From CAYFKJ01 sp964528595 (GTDB taxonomy: Bacteria > Pseudomonadota > Alphaproteobacteria > UBA2966): a stretch of 10,176 nt of DNA. Numbering within the stretch: the stretch's first letter is position 1; every line of letters starts with the position of its first letter. The position numbers were made by a program, and so were the translations under genes. Location of the stretch: positions 1-10,176 of the forward strand of contig CAZGTM010000097.1 of NCBI GenBank assembly GCA_964528595.1. The letters are read 5' to 3'. Shown one piece after another: positions 1 to 6,927 of this stretch. Below the pieces are notes generated by a model. The model searched no databases and was not told the DNA's origin. It was given only the letters and a program-made list of their open reading frames with translations.

Positions 1-210
1 CAGTACTTCCTGCGTTTCATGGGCAAGGATTCGTTCGTTCTCGGACGAGATGTTTCGGCTGCCCTCATTGCCGCCGGCGTTGTCGACAAGGAGCCCAAAT
101 CCAAGCGCGATTTGGCCGCCGTTCAGGCAGCCTTCAATGAGTGGGCCGCCGAGAGCGGCAAACCCCTCAGCCATATCAGCCGCACACTGGGCTTCTCGAT
201 TGACGCCTAG
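1..210 (+). CDS. Probable DNA-3-methyladenine glycosylase I, C-terminal fragment (cut by window edge)
   Basis: The reading frame is open from base 1 and ends at TAG 208-210, giving the last 69 residues of a protein that starts outside the window. The visible part begins QYFLRFMGKDSF, continues with VDKEPKSKRDLAAVQAAFN and ends SGKPLSHISRTLGFSI. From memory, this resembles the C-terminal segment of alphaproteobacterial DNA-3-methyladenine glycosylase I (HhH-GPD superfamily), which excises alkylated adenine from DNA in base-excision repair. The helix-hairpin-helix and catalytic region would lie upstream and cannot be checked. The ATG at 19-21 is in frame but is probably an internal methionine, because the frame and the family resemblance extend upstream of it. 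No terminator-like hairpin follows the stop. The family call is moderate because only the tail is visible. Confidence 0.6.
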   Translation, partial: QYFLRFMGKDSFVLGRDVSAALIAAGVVDKEPKSKRDLAAVQAAFNEWAAESGKPLSHISRTLGFSIDA

Positions 211-367
211 TGCTGCGTTTTCAGCCTTTGTACGGGAACAGCAAACCGTGAAATGGCTTTTCGGGTATAAATGAATCAGTGAATAGTGGATGCGTCAATT
301 TGGCGCGCTGAAATTTGGGGCTGGGCTGCTCATATTACCGCCCGGACCAAAAGGCTTGGGATAACTG

Positions 368-1366
368 ATGCGCAAAGGACGGCGGGCGATTGTTCTTAAA
401 TTGCTGATTGGCTTCTTCCTCGTGGCAGCCGTGATGATCGGCGCGCGCCCTCTTGCCGCCCAATGCCCGGAGATCGAAGCGACTCCGTGGCGGTCCGCCG
501 TCAAGCACGCCAGAGTGATTGCCACGGTTACGAAGAATTACGACGGTGACTGGTCAGCCTACATTGCGAGGTGGGAACGTCAGGTCGACACCGCACGGGA
601 TATTTATTTCCGCAACAAGGCGCTGATCGTCCGCTTTGGCAAGAAGCGAAAGGCGCTTAAGGGGAAGGACCTGATTAGGCACATCAAGGGACTCAGCAAC
701 CGTATCAACGCCGCCTATTGCCTGCGCGGCCAGATGATGACGCAGGCCGATGAGGTAACGCCAAAATACCCTTCCTCCGAACAAGCTAACGAAAAGACCG
801 TCGACCATGCCTTTATCGAAAGCATCGGCTGCAACAGCTGTCACGGCGAGACGGGAATATCTGAAGACGACATGACGCCCCATCTTGCAGGTCAGCAGGA
901 AAAATATCTGCGCAATCAAATGCTCGCGTTCGCCTCGAAGAAGCCCGTGGCGACCTACCCCTACGGCCTCGCCCTGCGGACCCACAAGGATATGGTCAGC
1001 CAGACAAAAGCTTTGCGCCCGGAAAATGCCCGGAAAATTGCCGCCCATTACAGCAAACAGGACTGTCCGCTCCCCAGCGACGTCGCCGATCAGCCCCCCA
1101 CCACCCCGGCCAAGGTCGAAATATGCATCGCCTGTCACGGGATCAGGGGGATTAGCAACCGTTCGGATATTCCCAACCTTGCCGGCCAGCCGCGGAACTA
1201 CCTTGTCAGGCAATTGAAGGCATTTCGTCTGACCAAGGGCGATCCCAAGGCTTTCCGCTTCCGCAACCGCCGCTATCATCAGTTCATGTCGGCGATCGCG
1301 GCGCCGCTTTCGAACCAGGAGATGCGGGCGATGGCAACCTACTACGCCGCCCTGCCCTGCCGTTAG
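368..1366 (+). CDS. Exported dihaem cytochrome c, c4-like, with a long N-terminal extension
   Basis: A 332-residue protein. The N-terminus has basic residues, then a hydrophobic stretch (about 10-27) and a cleavable-looking ARPLAAQ, so it should be exported to the periplasm. Two haem-binding motifs are present: CNSCH (155-159) and CIACH (253-257). Each is followed by a LAGQ motif, as in class I cytochromes of the c4 type. Likely axial methionines are M209 (THKDMV) and M307 (HQFMSAIAAPLS). The two haem domains look like a duplication, each ending in a Tyr-containing helix followed by Cys (C233, C331). Residues 33-145 are an extra region with no haem motif. Such proteins carry electrons in respiratory chains; the partner is unknown. 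The start fits the signal peptide, although the upstream ribosome binding site is weak. The preceding 157 bp has a TATAAA at about 269, but no convincing -35 box. The stop overlaps that of the convergent exporter gene. Confidence 0.85.
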   Translation: MRKGRRAIVLKLLIGFFLVAAVMIGARPLAAQCPEIEATPWRSAVKHARVIATVTKNYDGDWSAYIARWERQVDTARDIYFRNKALIVRFGKKRKALKGKDLIRHIKGLSNRINAAYCLRGQMMTQADEVTPKYPSSEQANEKTVDHAFIESIGCNSCHGETGISEDDMTPHLAGQQEKYLRNQMLAFASKKPVATYPYGLALRTHKDMVSQTKALRPENARKIAAHYSKQDCPLPSDVADQPPTTPAKVEICIACHGIRGISNRSDIPNLAGQPRNYLVRQLKAFRLTKGDPKAFRFRNRRYHQFMSAIAAPLSNQEMRAMATYYAALPCR

Positions 1367-2262
1367 TCCTTCCCCTGCTTGGCCTCGCGGTAGGCGACGT
1401 AGGTAGCTGCCGCGAACACGATGCCGCCGCCCAGCCAGGTCCAAATTTCCGGCACCTCGGCAAAGAACACGTAGCCGTATACGGCGGCCCAAATCAATCG
1501 CATGAAGTCCAACGGCAGGATGGCCGTCGCTTCCGCTTCCTTGAAGGCCTGGGCCAACGCCAGGTGCCCGACGGAGCCGAGCGCGCCGATGACAAATAGG
1601 CCGGTGAATTCCACGGCCGTCGGCATTTGCCAGACAAACAGCGCGGGGACCAATGAAAGCGGAGTCATCAGTATTCCCATATAGGCCGTGATGGTGACGC
1701 TCGAATCTGTTCTCGACAGTGATTTGATGATCAACAGCGACAAGCCCCAAATGGCCGATGACGCGAGGACCAGAACCAAGCCGGTACTGATCTCCTGGAA
1801 ACCCGGTCGAAGAATGACGAACGCGCCGATAAACCCGACGATCAAGGCAGACCACCGCCGGAGCTTTGGACGTTCGGCCAGGAAGATGATGGCGCCCACC
1901 GTGGCAAACAAAGGCGCCACGAAGCTTAACGCCACGACGTCTGCCAACGGCGCCAACTGCAGCGCCGAAAAGAACATCATCATCGATCCGACCTGCATGA
2001 AGGCGCGGAAAGCGTGACTGGAAAAGCGTGTCGTTCTCAAAGCCGGAAGACCGGCGCGGAATATCAGCGGCGAAATCGCCAGGAGACCGAAGAAATTGCG
2101 AAAGAAGGCGATTTCAAACGGGTGCAGACCCGTCGCTCCTTCGTGCCCGCCGGATACCCAGCGGATGGTCGCATGCATGCCGGCGAACAGGGCGCCGGAA
2201 ATCACAATCAGAAGCATCCCCCGCAATGTCGGCGGCATCCGGGCATAAGCAGATTGGATCAT
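1363..2262 (-). CDS. EamA/DMT-superfamily transporter (probable metabolite exporter)
   Basis: A 299-residue, strongly hydrophobic inner-membrane protein with about ten predicted transmembrane helices. It is arranged as two EamA repeats, roughly residues 15-151 and 161-292. Typical features are RGMLLIVISGALFAGMH at the start of the first repeat, LAPLADVVALSFVAPLF in the middle, and the second-repeat block ILPLDFMRLIWAAVYGYVFF followed by E269 and a glycine-rich last helix. Length and layout match the family. Members export amino acids, nucleobases, drugs or other small molecules by secondary transport, but substrate cannot be read from sequence. The start codon overlaps the stop of the upstream dehydrogenase (ATGA), which suggests translational coupling and explains the lack of a good Shine-Dalgarno sequence. 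Met9 is an alternative start. The gene probably ends the operon. Its TAA overlaps the TAG of the convergent cytochrome gene. Confidence 0.88.
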   Translation of the reverse strand: MIQSAYARMPPTLRGMLLIVISGALFAGMHATIRWVSGGHEGATGLHPFEIAFFRNFFGLLAISPLIFRAGLPALRTTRFSSHAFRAFMQVGSMMMFFSALQLAPLADVVALSFVAPLFATVGAIIFLAERPKLRRWSALIVGFIGAFVILRPGFQEISTGLVLVLASSAIWGLSLLIIKSLSRTDSSVTITAYMGILMTPLSLVPALFVWQMPTAVEFTGLFVIGALGSVGHLALAQAFKEAEATAILPLDFMRLIWAAVYGYVFFAEVPEIWTWLGGGIVFAAATYVAYREAKQGKD

Positions 2263-3074
2263 TCTGGGTAGGTGATCTTCCGCTCCGGCGTTTTGCTGCC
2301 GCGGCTTTCGAAATAGTTGTCGTAAGCGTTTCCGGGGCCCACCAGAACGCCGCCGTCGACAATCAGTTCAGCGCCGGCGCACATGGCCGCCTGGGGGCCG
2401 AGAAAAAACATGATGGCATTGGCAATGTCTTCCGCCATCACCCATCGTCCCAAGGGTACGTTGGTCGTCGAACTTTTGATGGTGTCCTCGTCCATGAGGC
2501 CTTGAATCAGCGGTGTGAGCGTGGGACCGGGGCAAACCACGTTGACCCTGATGCCGTGCGGTGCGAGCTCGTAGGCCATGTGCCGGGATAGGCCGATCAC
2601 GCCCCACTTCGAGGTGGTGTAATGCATGCCCGCGCCCAGCGAGATGTTTTTGCCCGCGACGGAGGAAACGTTGACGATAGCGCCGCCGTTTTCCTTCATG
2701 TGCGGTACGACGGCCTGGGTGCAATTGAAGGGACCCATGACATTGATGCCAAGCAGCCGCTGCCAATCGTCTTCGGCCAAATCCGCCATCGTCAGCGGTG
2801 GTGCAATGCCGGCGTTGTTGACGAGCATTTGGATTGCGCCCCGGCGTGCCGCCACGTCCGCCACCGCTGCCTCAACCGCCGCTTTGTCGGCAACGTCGAC
2901 ATGGACGTAGCGGCAGGCTTCGTCGGCTGCGGCCAGCGCTTCGCCCGCCTCGTCGTCGACGTCAAATATCGTGACCTCGGCCCCGGCCCCAAGTAGTGCC
3001 TTGGCTGTTGCCTCGCCAATTCCTTTTGAGCCGCCAGTGACAATGGCACAGACACCCTCAAACCCCTCACTCAT
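2259..3074 (-). CDS. Short-chain dehydrogenase/reductase (SDR), NAD-type
   Basis: A 271-residue cytosolic oxidoreductase of the classical SDR family. The dinucleotide-binding motif TGGSKGIG is at 13-20. D38 at the end of the second beta strand (TIFDVD) favours NAD(H) over NADP(H). NNAG is at 86-89, and the catalytic tetrad is N111, S138, Y152 and K156 (YTTSK). CPGPTLTP at 181-188 is the usual PG motif, and the C-terminal part has the typical DGG (240-242). The last 20 or so residues, after GPGNAYDNYF, extend a little beyond the core fold. Substrate is not predictable; many relatives act on secondary alcohols or sugars. The start has a good GGAGG ribosome binding site nine bases upstream. The gene follows the membrane histidine kinase by 32 nt and overlaps the exporter by 4 nt, so it is very likely co-transcribed with the exporter. 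Confidence 0.9.
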   Translation of the reverse strand: MSEGFEGVCAIVTGGSKGIGEATAKALLGAGAEVTIFDVDDEAGEALAAADEACRYVHVDVADKAAVEAAVADVAARRGAIQMLVNNAGIAPPLTMADLAEDDWQRLLGINVMGPFNCTQAVVPHMKENGGAIVNVSSVAGKNISLGAGMHYTTSKWGVIGLSRHMAYELAPHGIRVNVVCPGPTLTPLIQGLMDEDTIKSSTTNVPLGRWVMAEDIANAIMFFLGPQAAMCAGAELIVDGGVLVGPGNAYDNYFESRGSKTPERKITYPE

Positions 3075-3083
3075 TCCTCGCCC

Positions 3084-3088
3084 CCTCC
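3084..3088 (-). promoter_or_regulatory. Ribosome binding site of the SDR gene
   Basis: GGAGG on the minus strand, nine bases before the ATG at 3074. It supports this start. It also shows that the dehydrogenase can be translated independently of the kinase gene that ends 32 nt upstream. Confidence 0.7.
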
Positions 3089-3106
3089 AATAACTGTTGC
3101 GTCCGG

Positions 3107-5095
3107 CTAGGTACTGCGGACAACGCGGTCTTTCGGGAAACCGATTGAAACGGAGGTTCCGGCACCCGGCCGGCTCGTCAGTTCCAAATGACCACCATGT
3201 AGTTCGATCATATTTCGGACCAGCGGTAAACCCAGGCCGGTTCCCTCACCCGCGCCGTTGATCTGGTTTTTCAGTTGGCCGAAATTGGACATGGCCACCG
3301 GAATATCCGTTTTCGACATGCCGACGCCGGTGTCATTGATCGCTACCGTCAATCCCCCGCCATCGTCCTCATGGGCAGTGATTTCCACCTTCCCGCCGGA
3401 AGGCGTGAATTTGGTCGCGTTGGACAGCAAGTTAATAATCATCTGGTGAACCAATCGCTGGTCCGCTTTGATCCACGGCAATTCCGGAGACGCGGTAATT
3501 TCCAGTTTGATACCGCTGGTGTGGGCTTTTTCCTTGAACATCCGGACGGCGCTATCCAGCTCCCCAACAAGATCAAAGGCTTCGTCGTTCAATTCCTGCT
3601 GGCCCGCTTCGATCTTGGAAATGTCGAGAATATCGTTGATGAGCGAGAGCAGGTGCTGGCTGGAACTCTGTACATCACCGACGTATTCCCGCTGTTTTTC
3701 GTTCATGGGCCCGGCGATATCGCTAAGCAGGACCTGGGAAAAACCGGCAATTGCGTTCAGAGGCGTGCGCAATTCGTGGCTCATGTTGGCGAGGAATTCC
3801 GATTTGGCCGAATTCGCCGTTTCCGCGTCCTCCCGCGCAGTCTGTAAATCGGCCTCAACCCGCTGACGTTCCGTCGTGTCTCGCAGCATGACCGTGAACG
3901 TGAGATCGTCGCCGATTTCAAGCTTCGTAACGGAGGCTTCAGCCGGAAACACGGCACCCGATTTCTTCAAGCCGAAAATGCCGCCCCGATCAGGAATGGT
4001 AAGCGACGTTTGCGGCATTTCGGCAAATACCGCCATGTGTTCGTGGTGTTGATCGCGAAACTCCGGCGGCAGGAGCATGCCGACGCTCCTGCCCAGCGCC
4101 TCGTCCTTTGAATATCCGAACAAGCGTTCCGCGCCTTCATTGAATAGGATGATCTTGTAATACCGATCGCAGGCGATGATGGCGTCCGGCGAAATGGACA
4201 ACATGCCGGACAACCGCGCCTCACTTTCGCGCAGCGCAATCTGAGCGCGTTTTTCCGCCGTAATATCGATTCGCAGTCCGGCAACCCCGCCCGACGGCAT
4301 TTTGGTTTCGGTTATCCTCACCCATCGTCCGTTCGCCAGTTCCATCTCGATCGGGCCTTCCGGATCGAGGTGGGATTGCAAGCGATCCTCGACCCACTCG
4401 TCCTCGCGCCCCACGGCGGCGATGAACTGGCCGCGTTCCGCGGCGACCTGCAACATTTCCCGGTAACTGGTTCCGGCTTGGAAGATGTCCGCCACCTTGT
4501 CGTAGAAATCGACATAGCGTTCGTTGAACAACACCAGGCGGTCATCGGCGTCATAGAGTGCAAATCCCTCGGAAATACTGTTGATTGCCTCCTGCAACAG
4601 AATAGTTGACCTGCGTCTTTCGGTTATGTCGCGAACGACGACCTGGGTACAGACGTCACCTTCCACCTCGATCCGCCTTCCGCTGGTCTCGACCCATACC
4701 TCTGAGCCGTCAAGGCGGTAAAAAATTGCGTCCATGAACGGGGCGGGCTGGTGGCTGTCGAGAATCTCCCTTACCCGTTGCTTCCCGGCGTCCCGATAAT
4801 CCGGATGGACGAATTCAAAGATGTTGTGGCCCAACAGGTCGTGCTCGGACGAGGCGCCCAACAGCGACAGCGCGGCGGCATTGACGGCCTCTATCTGGCC
4901 GTCACGCTGACAAAACACCGCGTCGAGTGAACCTTCAATAACGGCTTTGATATGCGCACGGCTGTTGGCGGGCACCTCGCCCGCCGCTGGTCTTCCAAGC
5001 CGTTCCGCCCTCAAACGAAAGGCCTGCCACGCCACTATGGCCAGCAGCGCGGCAACCAGGAGCCCCCCTAGCAACTCCAGTGGTCCGCCGGTCAT
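3107..5095 (-). CDS. Membrane-anchored sensor histidine kinase with three PAS domains
   Basis: A 662-residue protein. One N-terminal transmembrane segment (about 6-26) is followed by three PAS regions: about 44-160, 164-282 (PAS_7 type, SISEGFALYDADDRLVLFN) and 287-413 (SPDAIIACDRYYKIILFNE). Next come a short coiled linker, the HisKA dimerisation domain with phospho-acceptor H440 (MSHELRTPLN), and the HATPase_c domain with N559 (N box), DTGVGM (588-593) and GTGLGL (618-623). All catalytic motifs are intact. There is no receiver or HPt domain, so it is a simple kinase needing a separate response regulator, which is not in the window. The FGQLKN stretch before the last glycine box resembles PleC/DivJ-like alphaproteobacterial kinases. 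With almost no periplasmic part, the signal is probably cytosolic or membrane-derived. It starts 23 nt after the PLP enzyme with only a weak ribosome binding site and sits inside a metabolic gene run. Signal and partner are unknown. Confidence 0.92.
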   Translation of the reverse strand: MTGGPLELLGGLLVAALLAIVAWQAFRLRAERLGRPAAGEVPANSRAHIKAVIEGSLDAVFCQRDGQIEAVNAAALSLLGASSEHDLLGHNIFEFVHPDYRDAGKQRVREILDSHQPAPFMDAIFYRLDGSEVWVETSGRRIEVEGDVCTQVVVRDITERRRSTILLQEAINSISEGFALYDADDRLVLFNERYVDFYDKVADIFQAGTSYREMLQVAAERGQFIAAVGREDEWVEDRLQSHLDPEGPIEMELANGRWVRITETKMPSGGVAGLRIDITAEKRAQIALRESEARLSGMLSISPDAIIACDRYYKIILFNEGAERLFGYSKDEALGRSVGMLLPPEFRDQHHEHMAVFAEMPQTSLTIPDRGGIFGLKKSGAVFPAEASVTKLEIGDDLTFTVMLRDTTERQRVEADLQTAREDAETANSAKSEFLANMSHELRTPLNAIAGFSQVLLSDIAGPMNEKQREYVGDVQSSSQHLLSLINDILDISKIEAGQQELNDEAFDLVGELDSAVRMFKEKAHTSGIKLEITASPELPWIKADQRLVHQMIINLLSNATKFTPSGGKVEITAHEDDGGGLTVAINDTGVGMSKTDIPVAMSNFGQLKNQINGAGEGTGLGLPLVRNMIELHGGHLELTSRPGAGTSVSIGFPKDRVVRST

Positions 5096-5118
5096 GCGTC
5101 TATTCTAATGCATTTCTC

Positions 5119-6270
5119 TCATAATTTGGAAAGGGCTTGTTCGAGGTCGTCAATGATCTCGTCGGCGCTCTCTATACCGACGGACAGGCGCAGCAAATTG
5201 TCCGCAACATTGCTGTCGGGGCCTTCCACCGTCGCCCGGTGTTCAATCAGGGTTTCGACGCCCCCGAGCGAGGTCGCCGGTATAACGAGTTCCAGCGCCG
5301 TCACCACCTTGACTGCGTCGGTGGCCGTTCCGTTTATCATCAGTGACAACATGCCGCCAAAACCGCCGGTCATCTGCCGCCGGGCAATGGCGTGTCCCGG
5401 ATGGCTTTCGAGACCCGGGTAGAGCACGGCGGAGACGCTCGCGTGGCCTTCGAAATGCCGCGCCACCCGCAGGGCGTTCTCCGACGCTTTTTCATAGCGG
5501 ACGGAAAGCGTCCGCATGCCGCGCAACAACAGCCAGGCCTCGAACGCCCCCATCGTGGCGCCTGTCAGCGTCCGCACCGAGGCGATTTCGGACCAGCGTT
5601 CGTCGGCCTTGGCCGACGCCAGAACGCCACCCGTCAGGTCGCTGTGACCGTTCAGGTACTTTGTCGCCGAATGAAATACGATATCGGCCCCAAGTTCGAG
5701 CGGCCGGGTCGTAACGGCGGGCGACACGGTGGAATCTACAGCCAAAACAGCGCCGGCCTCATGGGCGATTTTGGCGGCCTCCGCAATATCGACGACGTCC
5801 CAGGTCGGATTGAGCATCGTCTCGACCCAGACCACGGCCGTTTCGCCGGATACAACGGCTTCCGCCAGCGAGTTGCTTTCCGCGACATCGAATACTGAAA
5901 GATCAAGGCCGCGCTTTTGCTTCAAACGAAGCAACATCGACCAACCCCCGTGGTACATCACCGACGGCACCACGACATGAGAGCCGGCATCCACCGTTTC
6001 AAAAAACGCGGCAAATGCCGCCAGGCCGGAAGCGAACAACAAGGCCCCATCAGCCCCTTCCAGTTCCGCCAGAACGTCCTCCACATGATTGCAGGTCGGA
6101 CTGCCCGAGCGGCTGTACTCGAATTCGCCGATAAGTTCGTGATCCGCACCGCGCGCGAAGGTCGAGGAAGGATGGATCGGCGGCGCGACAGCCCCGGTGA
6201 CCGGATCGACATAATGGGCGGCTTGCGCCAACAGCGAGGCGACCGACCGGCTATTCTTCTTCCCAGCCAT
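5119..6270 (-). CDS. PLP-dependent Cys/Met-metabolism enzyme (cystathionine gamma-synthase/beta-lyase family)
   Basis: A 383-residue fold-type I PLP enzyme of the trans-sulfuration family, cytosolic and presumably tetrameric. Key residues can be placed by comparison with remembered E. coli MetB: Y52 and R54 (YSR, cofactor phosphate from the neighbouring subunit), SGLAA (81-85), Y106 stacking on PLP, D179 on the pyridine nitrogen, Schiff-base K204 (SATKYLNGHSD), the SLGGVE loop (334-339) and carboxylate-binding R361 (LLRLSVGIE). The arginine that in MetB binds the distal carboxylate of O-succinylhomoserine is Ser here (S111). A standard succinylhomoserine-using synthase is therefore less likely than a lyase (cystathionine, methionine or another C-S/C-X substrate), but specificity stays open. 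The gene begins one base after the cupin stop, with a perfect AAGGAGGT ribosome binding site inside the cupin's last codons, so the two are almost certainly co-expressed. A kinase gene follows after 23 nt. Confidence 0.88.
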   Translation of the reverse strand: MAGKKNSRSVASLLAQAAHYVDPVTGAVAPPIHPSSTFARGADHELIGEFEYSRSGSPTCNHVEDVLAELEGADGALLFASGLAAFAAFFETVDAGSHVVVPSVMYHGGWSMLLRLKQKRGLDLSVFDVAESNSLAEAVVSGETAVVWVETMLNPTWDVVDIAEAAKIAHEAGAVLAVDSTVSPAVTTRPLELGADIVFHSATKYLNGHSDLTGGVLASAKADERWSEIASVRTLTGATMGAFEAWLLLRGMRTLSVRYEKASENALRVARHFEGHASVSAVLYPGLESHPGHAIARRQMTGGFGGMLSLMINGTATDAVKVVTALELVIPATSLGGVETLIEHRATVEGPDSNVADNLLRLSVGIESADEIIDDLEQALSKL

Positions 6271-6271
6271 G

Positions 6272-6808
6272 CTAAACGGTGACCTCCTTGTCGATCAGGA
6301 CGGCGATCAGCAGGGCTGGTTCCGACCCGTTGTTGACCCAGGCGTGATTGGTCCCGCGTTGAACCACGACATCGAACGGTTTCAGGTCGCGCTGATCGTC
6401 ATCCAGCAGCAAAGTAATCTCGCCCGAAAGCAAAACGATGTAATCCACAGTCGGTGTCTTGTGCATCCGGGGGTCGCGGCTTGTGTCGGGCCGCTCGTGA
6501 GCAGCGCCCATGGCTTCAAACCGGGCGGCCGTCCGCGCCTCCAACTCCGCCACAGGTATTTCCGGATCATTGGGCGGGATCAAGAAATAGCGGAATTTGC
6601 TGCCGCCGGCGGGCGGCGAGAGGACCACGGGAGCGGCGCCACGGTCCCCGGCGTCTAGGCTGTCGACAGGCCCTTCCGCCAAATCCCAAATTTCCGCCAA
6701 ACCGCCGCCGCCGCTGCCGATCTCATTGCCCGGCGGGCCGTCGATGACGACGATGGAACGTCCCTCGTCACTATGACCGGTTACGATGCGCCTCAAATCT
6801 CCAAACAT
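6272..6808 (-). CDS. Cupin-domain protein of unassigned function
   Basis: A 178-residue protein with a single C-terminal cupin_2 barrel (about 105-175). The first cupin motif is MHKTPTVDYIVLLSGE (115-130) with H116; the second is GTNHAW (152-157) with H155. These are candidate ligands for a metal, although the set is smaller than the classical three-His one-Glu site. The N-terminal half (RRIVTGH near the start, then PPAGGSKFRYFLIPP at 65-79) is also characteristic of a widespread but uncharacterised cupin family seen near aromatic or small-molecule degradation genes. I chose the ATG at 6808 because GGCGGAG lies nine bases upstream. A TTG at 6826 would add six residues but has no ribosome binding site. 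It is probably the first gene of a run cupin, PLP enzyme, kinase, dehydrogenase, exporter. It may be a small-molecule-binding protein or a non-haem metal enzyme. Confidence 0.8.
   Translation of the reverse strand: MFGDLRRIVTGHSDEGRSIVVIDGPPGNEIGSGGGGLAEIWDLAEGPVDSLDAGDRGAAPVVLSPPAGGSKFRYFLIPPNDPEIPVAELEARTAARFEAMGAAHERPDTSRDPRMHKTPTVDYIVLLSGEITLLLDDDQRDLKPFDVVVQRGTNHAWVNNGSEPALLIAVLIDKEVTV
6282..6289 (-). promoter_or_regulatory. Strong ribosome binding site of the PLP enzyme gene
   Basis: AAGGAGGT, fully complementary to the 16S anti-Shine-Dalgarno end, 11 bases before the ATG at 6270. It lies within the Lys-Glu-Val codons of the cupin C-terminus. This fixes the PLP enzyme start and suggests high translation of that enzyme relative to its neighbours. 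Confidence 0.8.
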
Positions 6809-6817
6809 ATGTTGATG

Positions 6818-6824
6818 CTCCGCC
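6818..6824 (-). promoter_or_regulatory. Ribosome binding site deciding the cupin start
   Basis: GGCGGAG on the minus strand, nine bases before the ATG at 6808. It overlaps the competing TTG start at 6826-6824, which makes that start unlikely. Confidence 0.6.
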
Positions 6825-6831
6825 AACTAGG

Positions 6832-6856
6832 GTGTTTCAAGTTTTGCTTGAAACAC
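6832..6856. repeat. Perfect 10-bp inverted repeat upstream of the cupin gene
   Basis: Arms GTGTTTCAAG (6832-6841) and CTTGAAACAC (6847-6856) around a 5-nt centre. No T-run follows on either strand, so it does not look like an intrinsic terminator. It ends seven bases before the cupin ribosome binding site. That places it as a possible operator or as a hairpin in the 5' leader of the cupin-to-exporter transcript. Confidence 0.7.
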
Positions 6857-6867
6857 TGAAAACCGAT

Positions 6868-6880
6868 AACACATTGTGTT
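6868..6880. repeat. Short perfect palindrome AACACA-T-TGTGTT
   Basis: Two 6-bp arms around a single central T, in the same intergenic stretch as two longer inverted repeats. The size and symmetry fit a dimeric regulator's operator, but a 6-bp arm can also occur by chance. Confidence 0.4.
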
Positions 6881-6903
6881 GCCGGGAATATATGAAGCGA
6901 GGC

Positions 6904-6923
6904 GTTTCCGTTAGAACGGAAAC
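6904..6923. repeat. Near-continuous palindrome directly after the soluble kinase gene
   Basis: Arms GTTTCCGTT (6904-6912) and AACGGAAAC (6915-6923), 9 bp each with only two bases between. It begins four bases after the soluble kinase stop codon, read on the minus strand. The centre is too short for a normal hairpin loop without opening a base pair, and no T-tract follows. An operator or a dispersed intergenic repeat is therefore more likely than a terminator. Confidence 0.6.
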
Positions 6924-6927
6924 CGCT

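Noticed and set aside
266..276. Sigma-70 promoter for the cytochrome gene around TATAAA
   Set aside because: A -10-like hexamer is present, but there is no reasonable -35 element at 15-19 bases, so it is not listed as a feature.
475..487. Lipoprotein signal (lipobox) at Cys33 of the cytochrome
   Set aside because: The residue before the cysteine is Gln (LAAQC), which does not fit the usual Ala/Gly/Ser at that position. A normal signal peptidase I site is more likely.
554..1855. A long open frame (433 codons) on the minus strand, antisense to the cytochrome and running into the exporter gene
   Set aside because: It covers two well-supported genes, its translation is rich in Arg, Gly and His without any domain pattern, and it has no ribosome binding site that I can see. 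It is a composition artefact.
6832..6856. Intrinsic transcription terminator for the soluble kinase gene
   Set aside because: The stem is good, but neither strand has a run of T after it, and it lies 70 bases beyond the kinase stop, beside the next gene's ribosome binding site.
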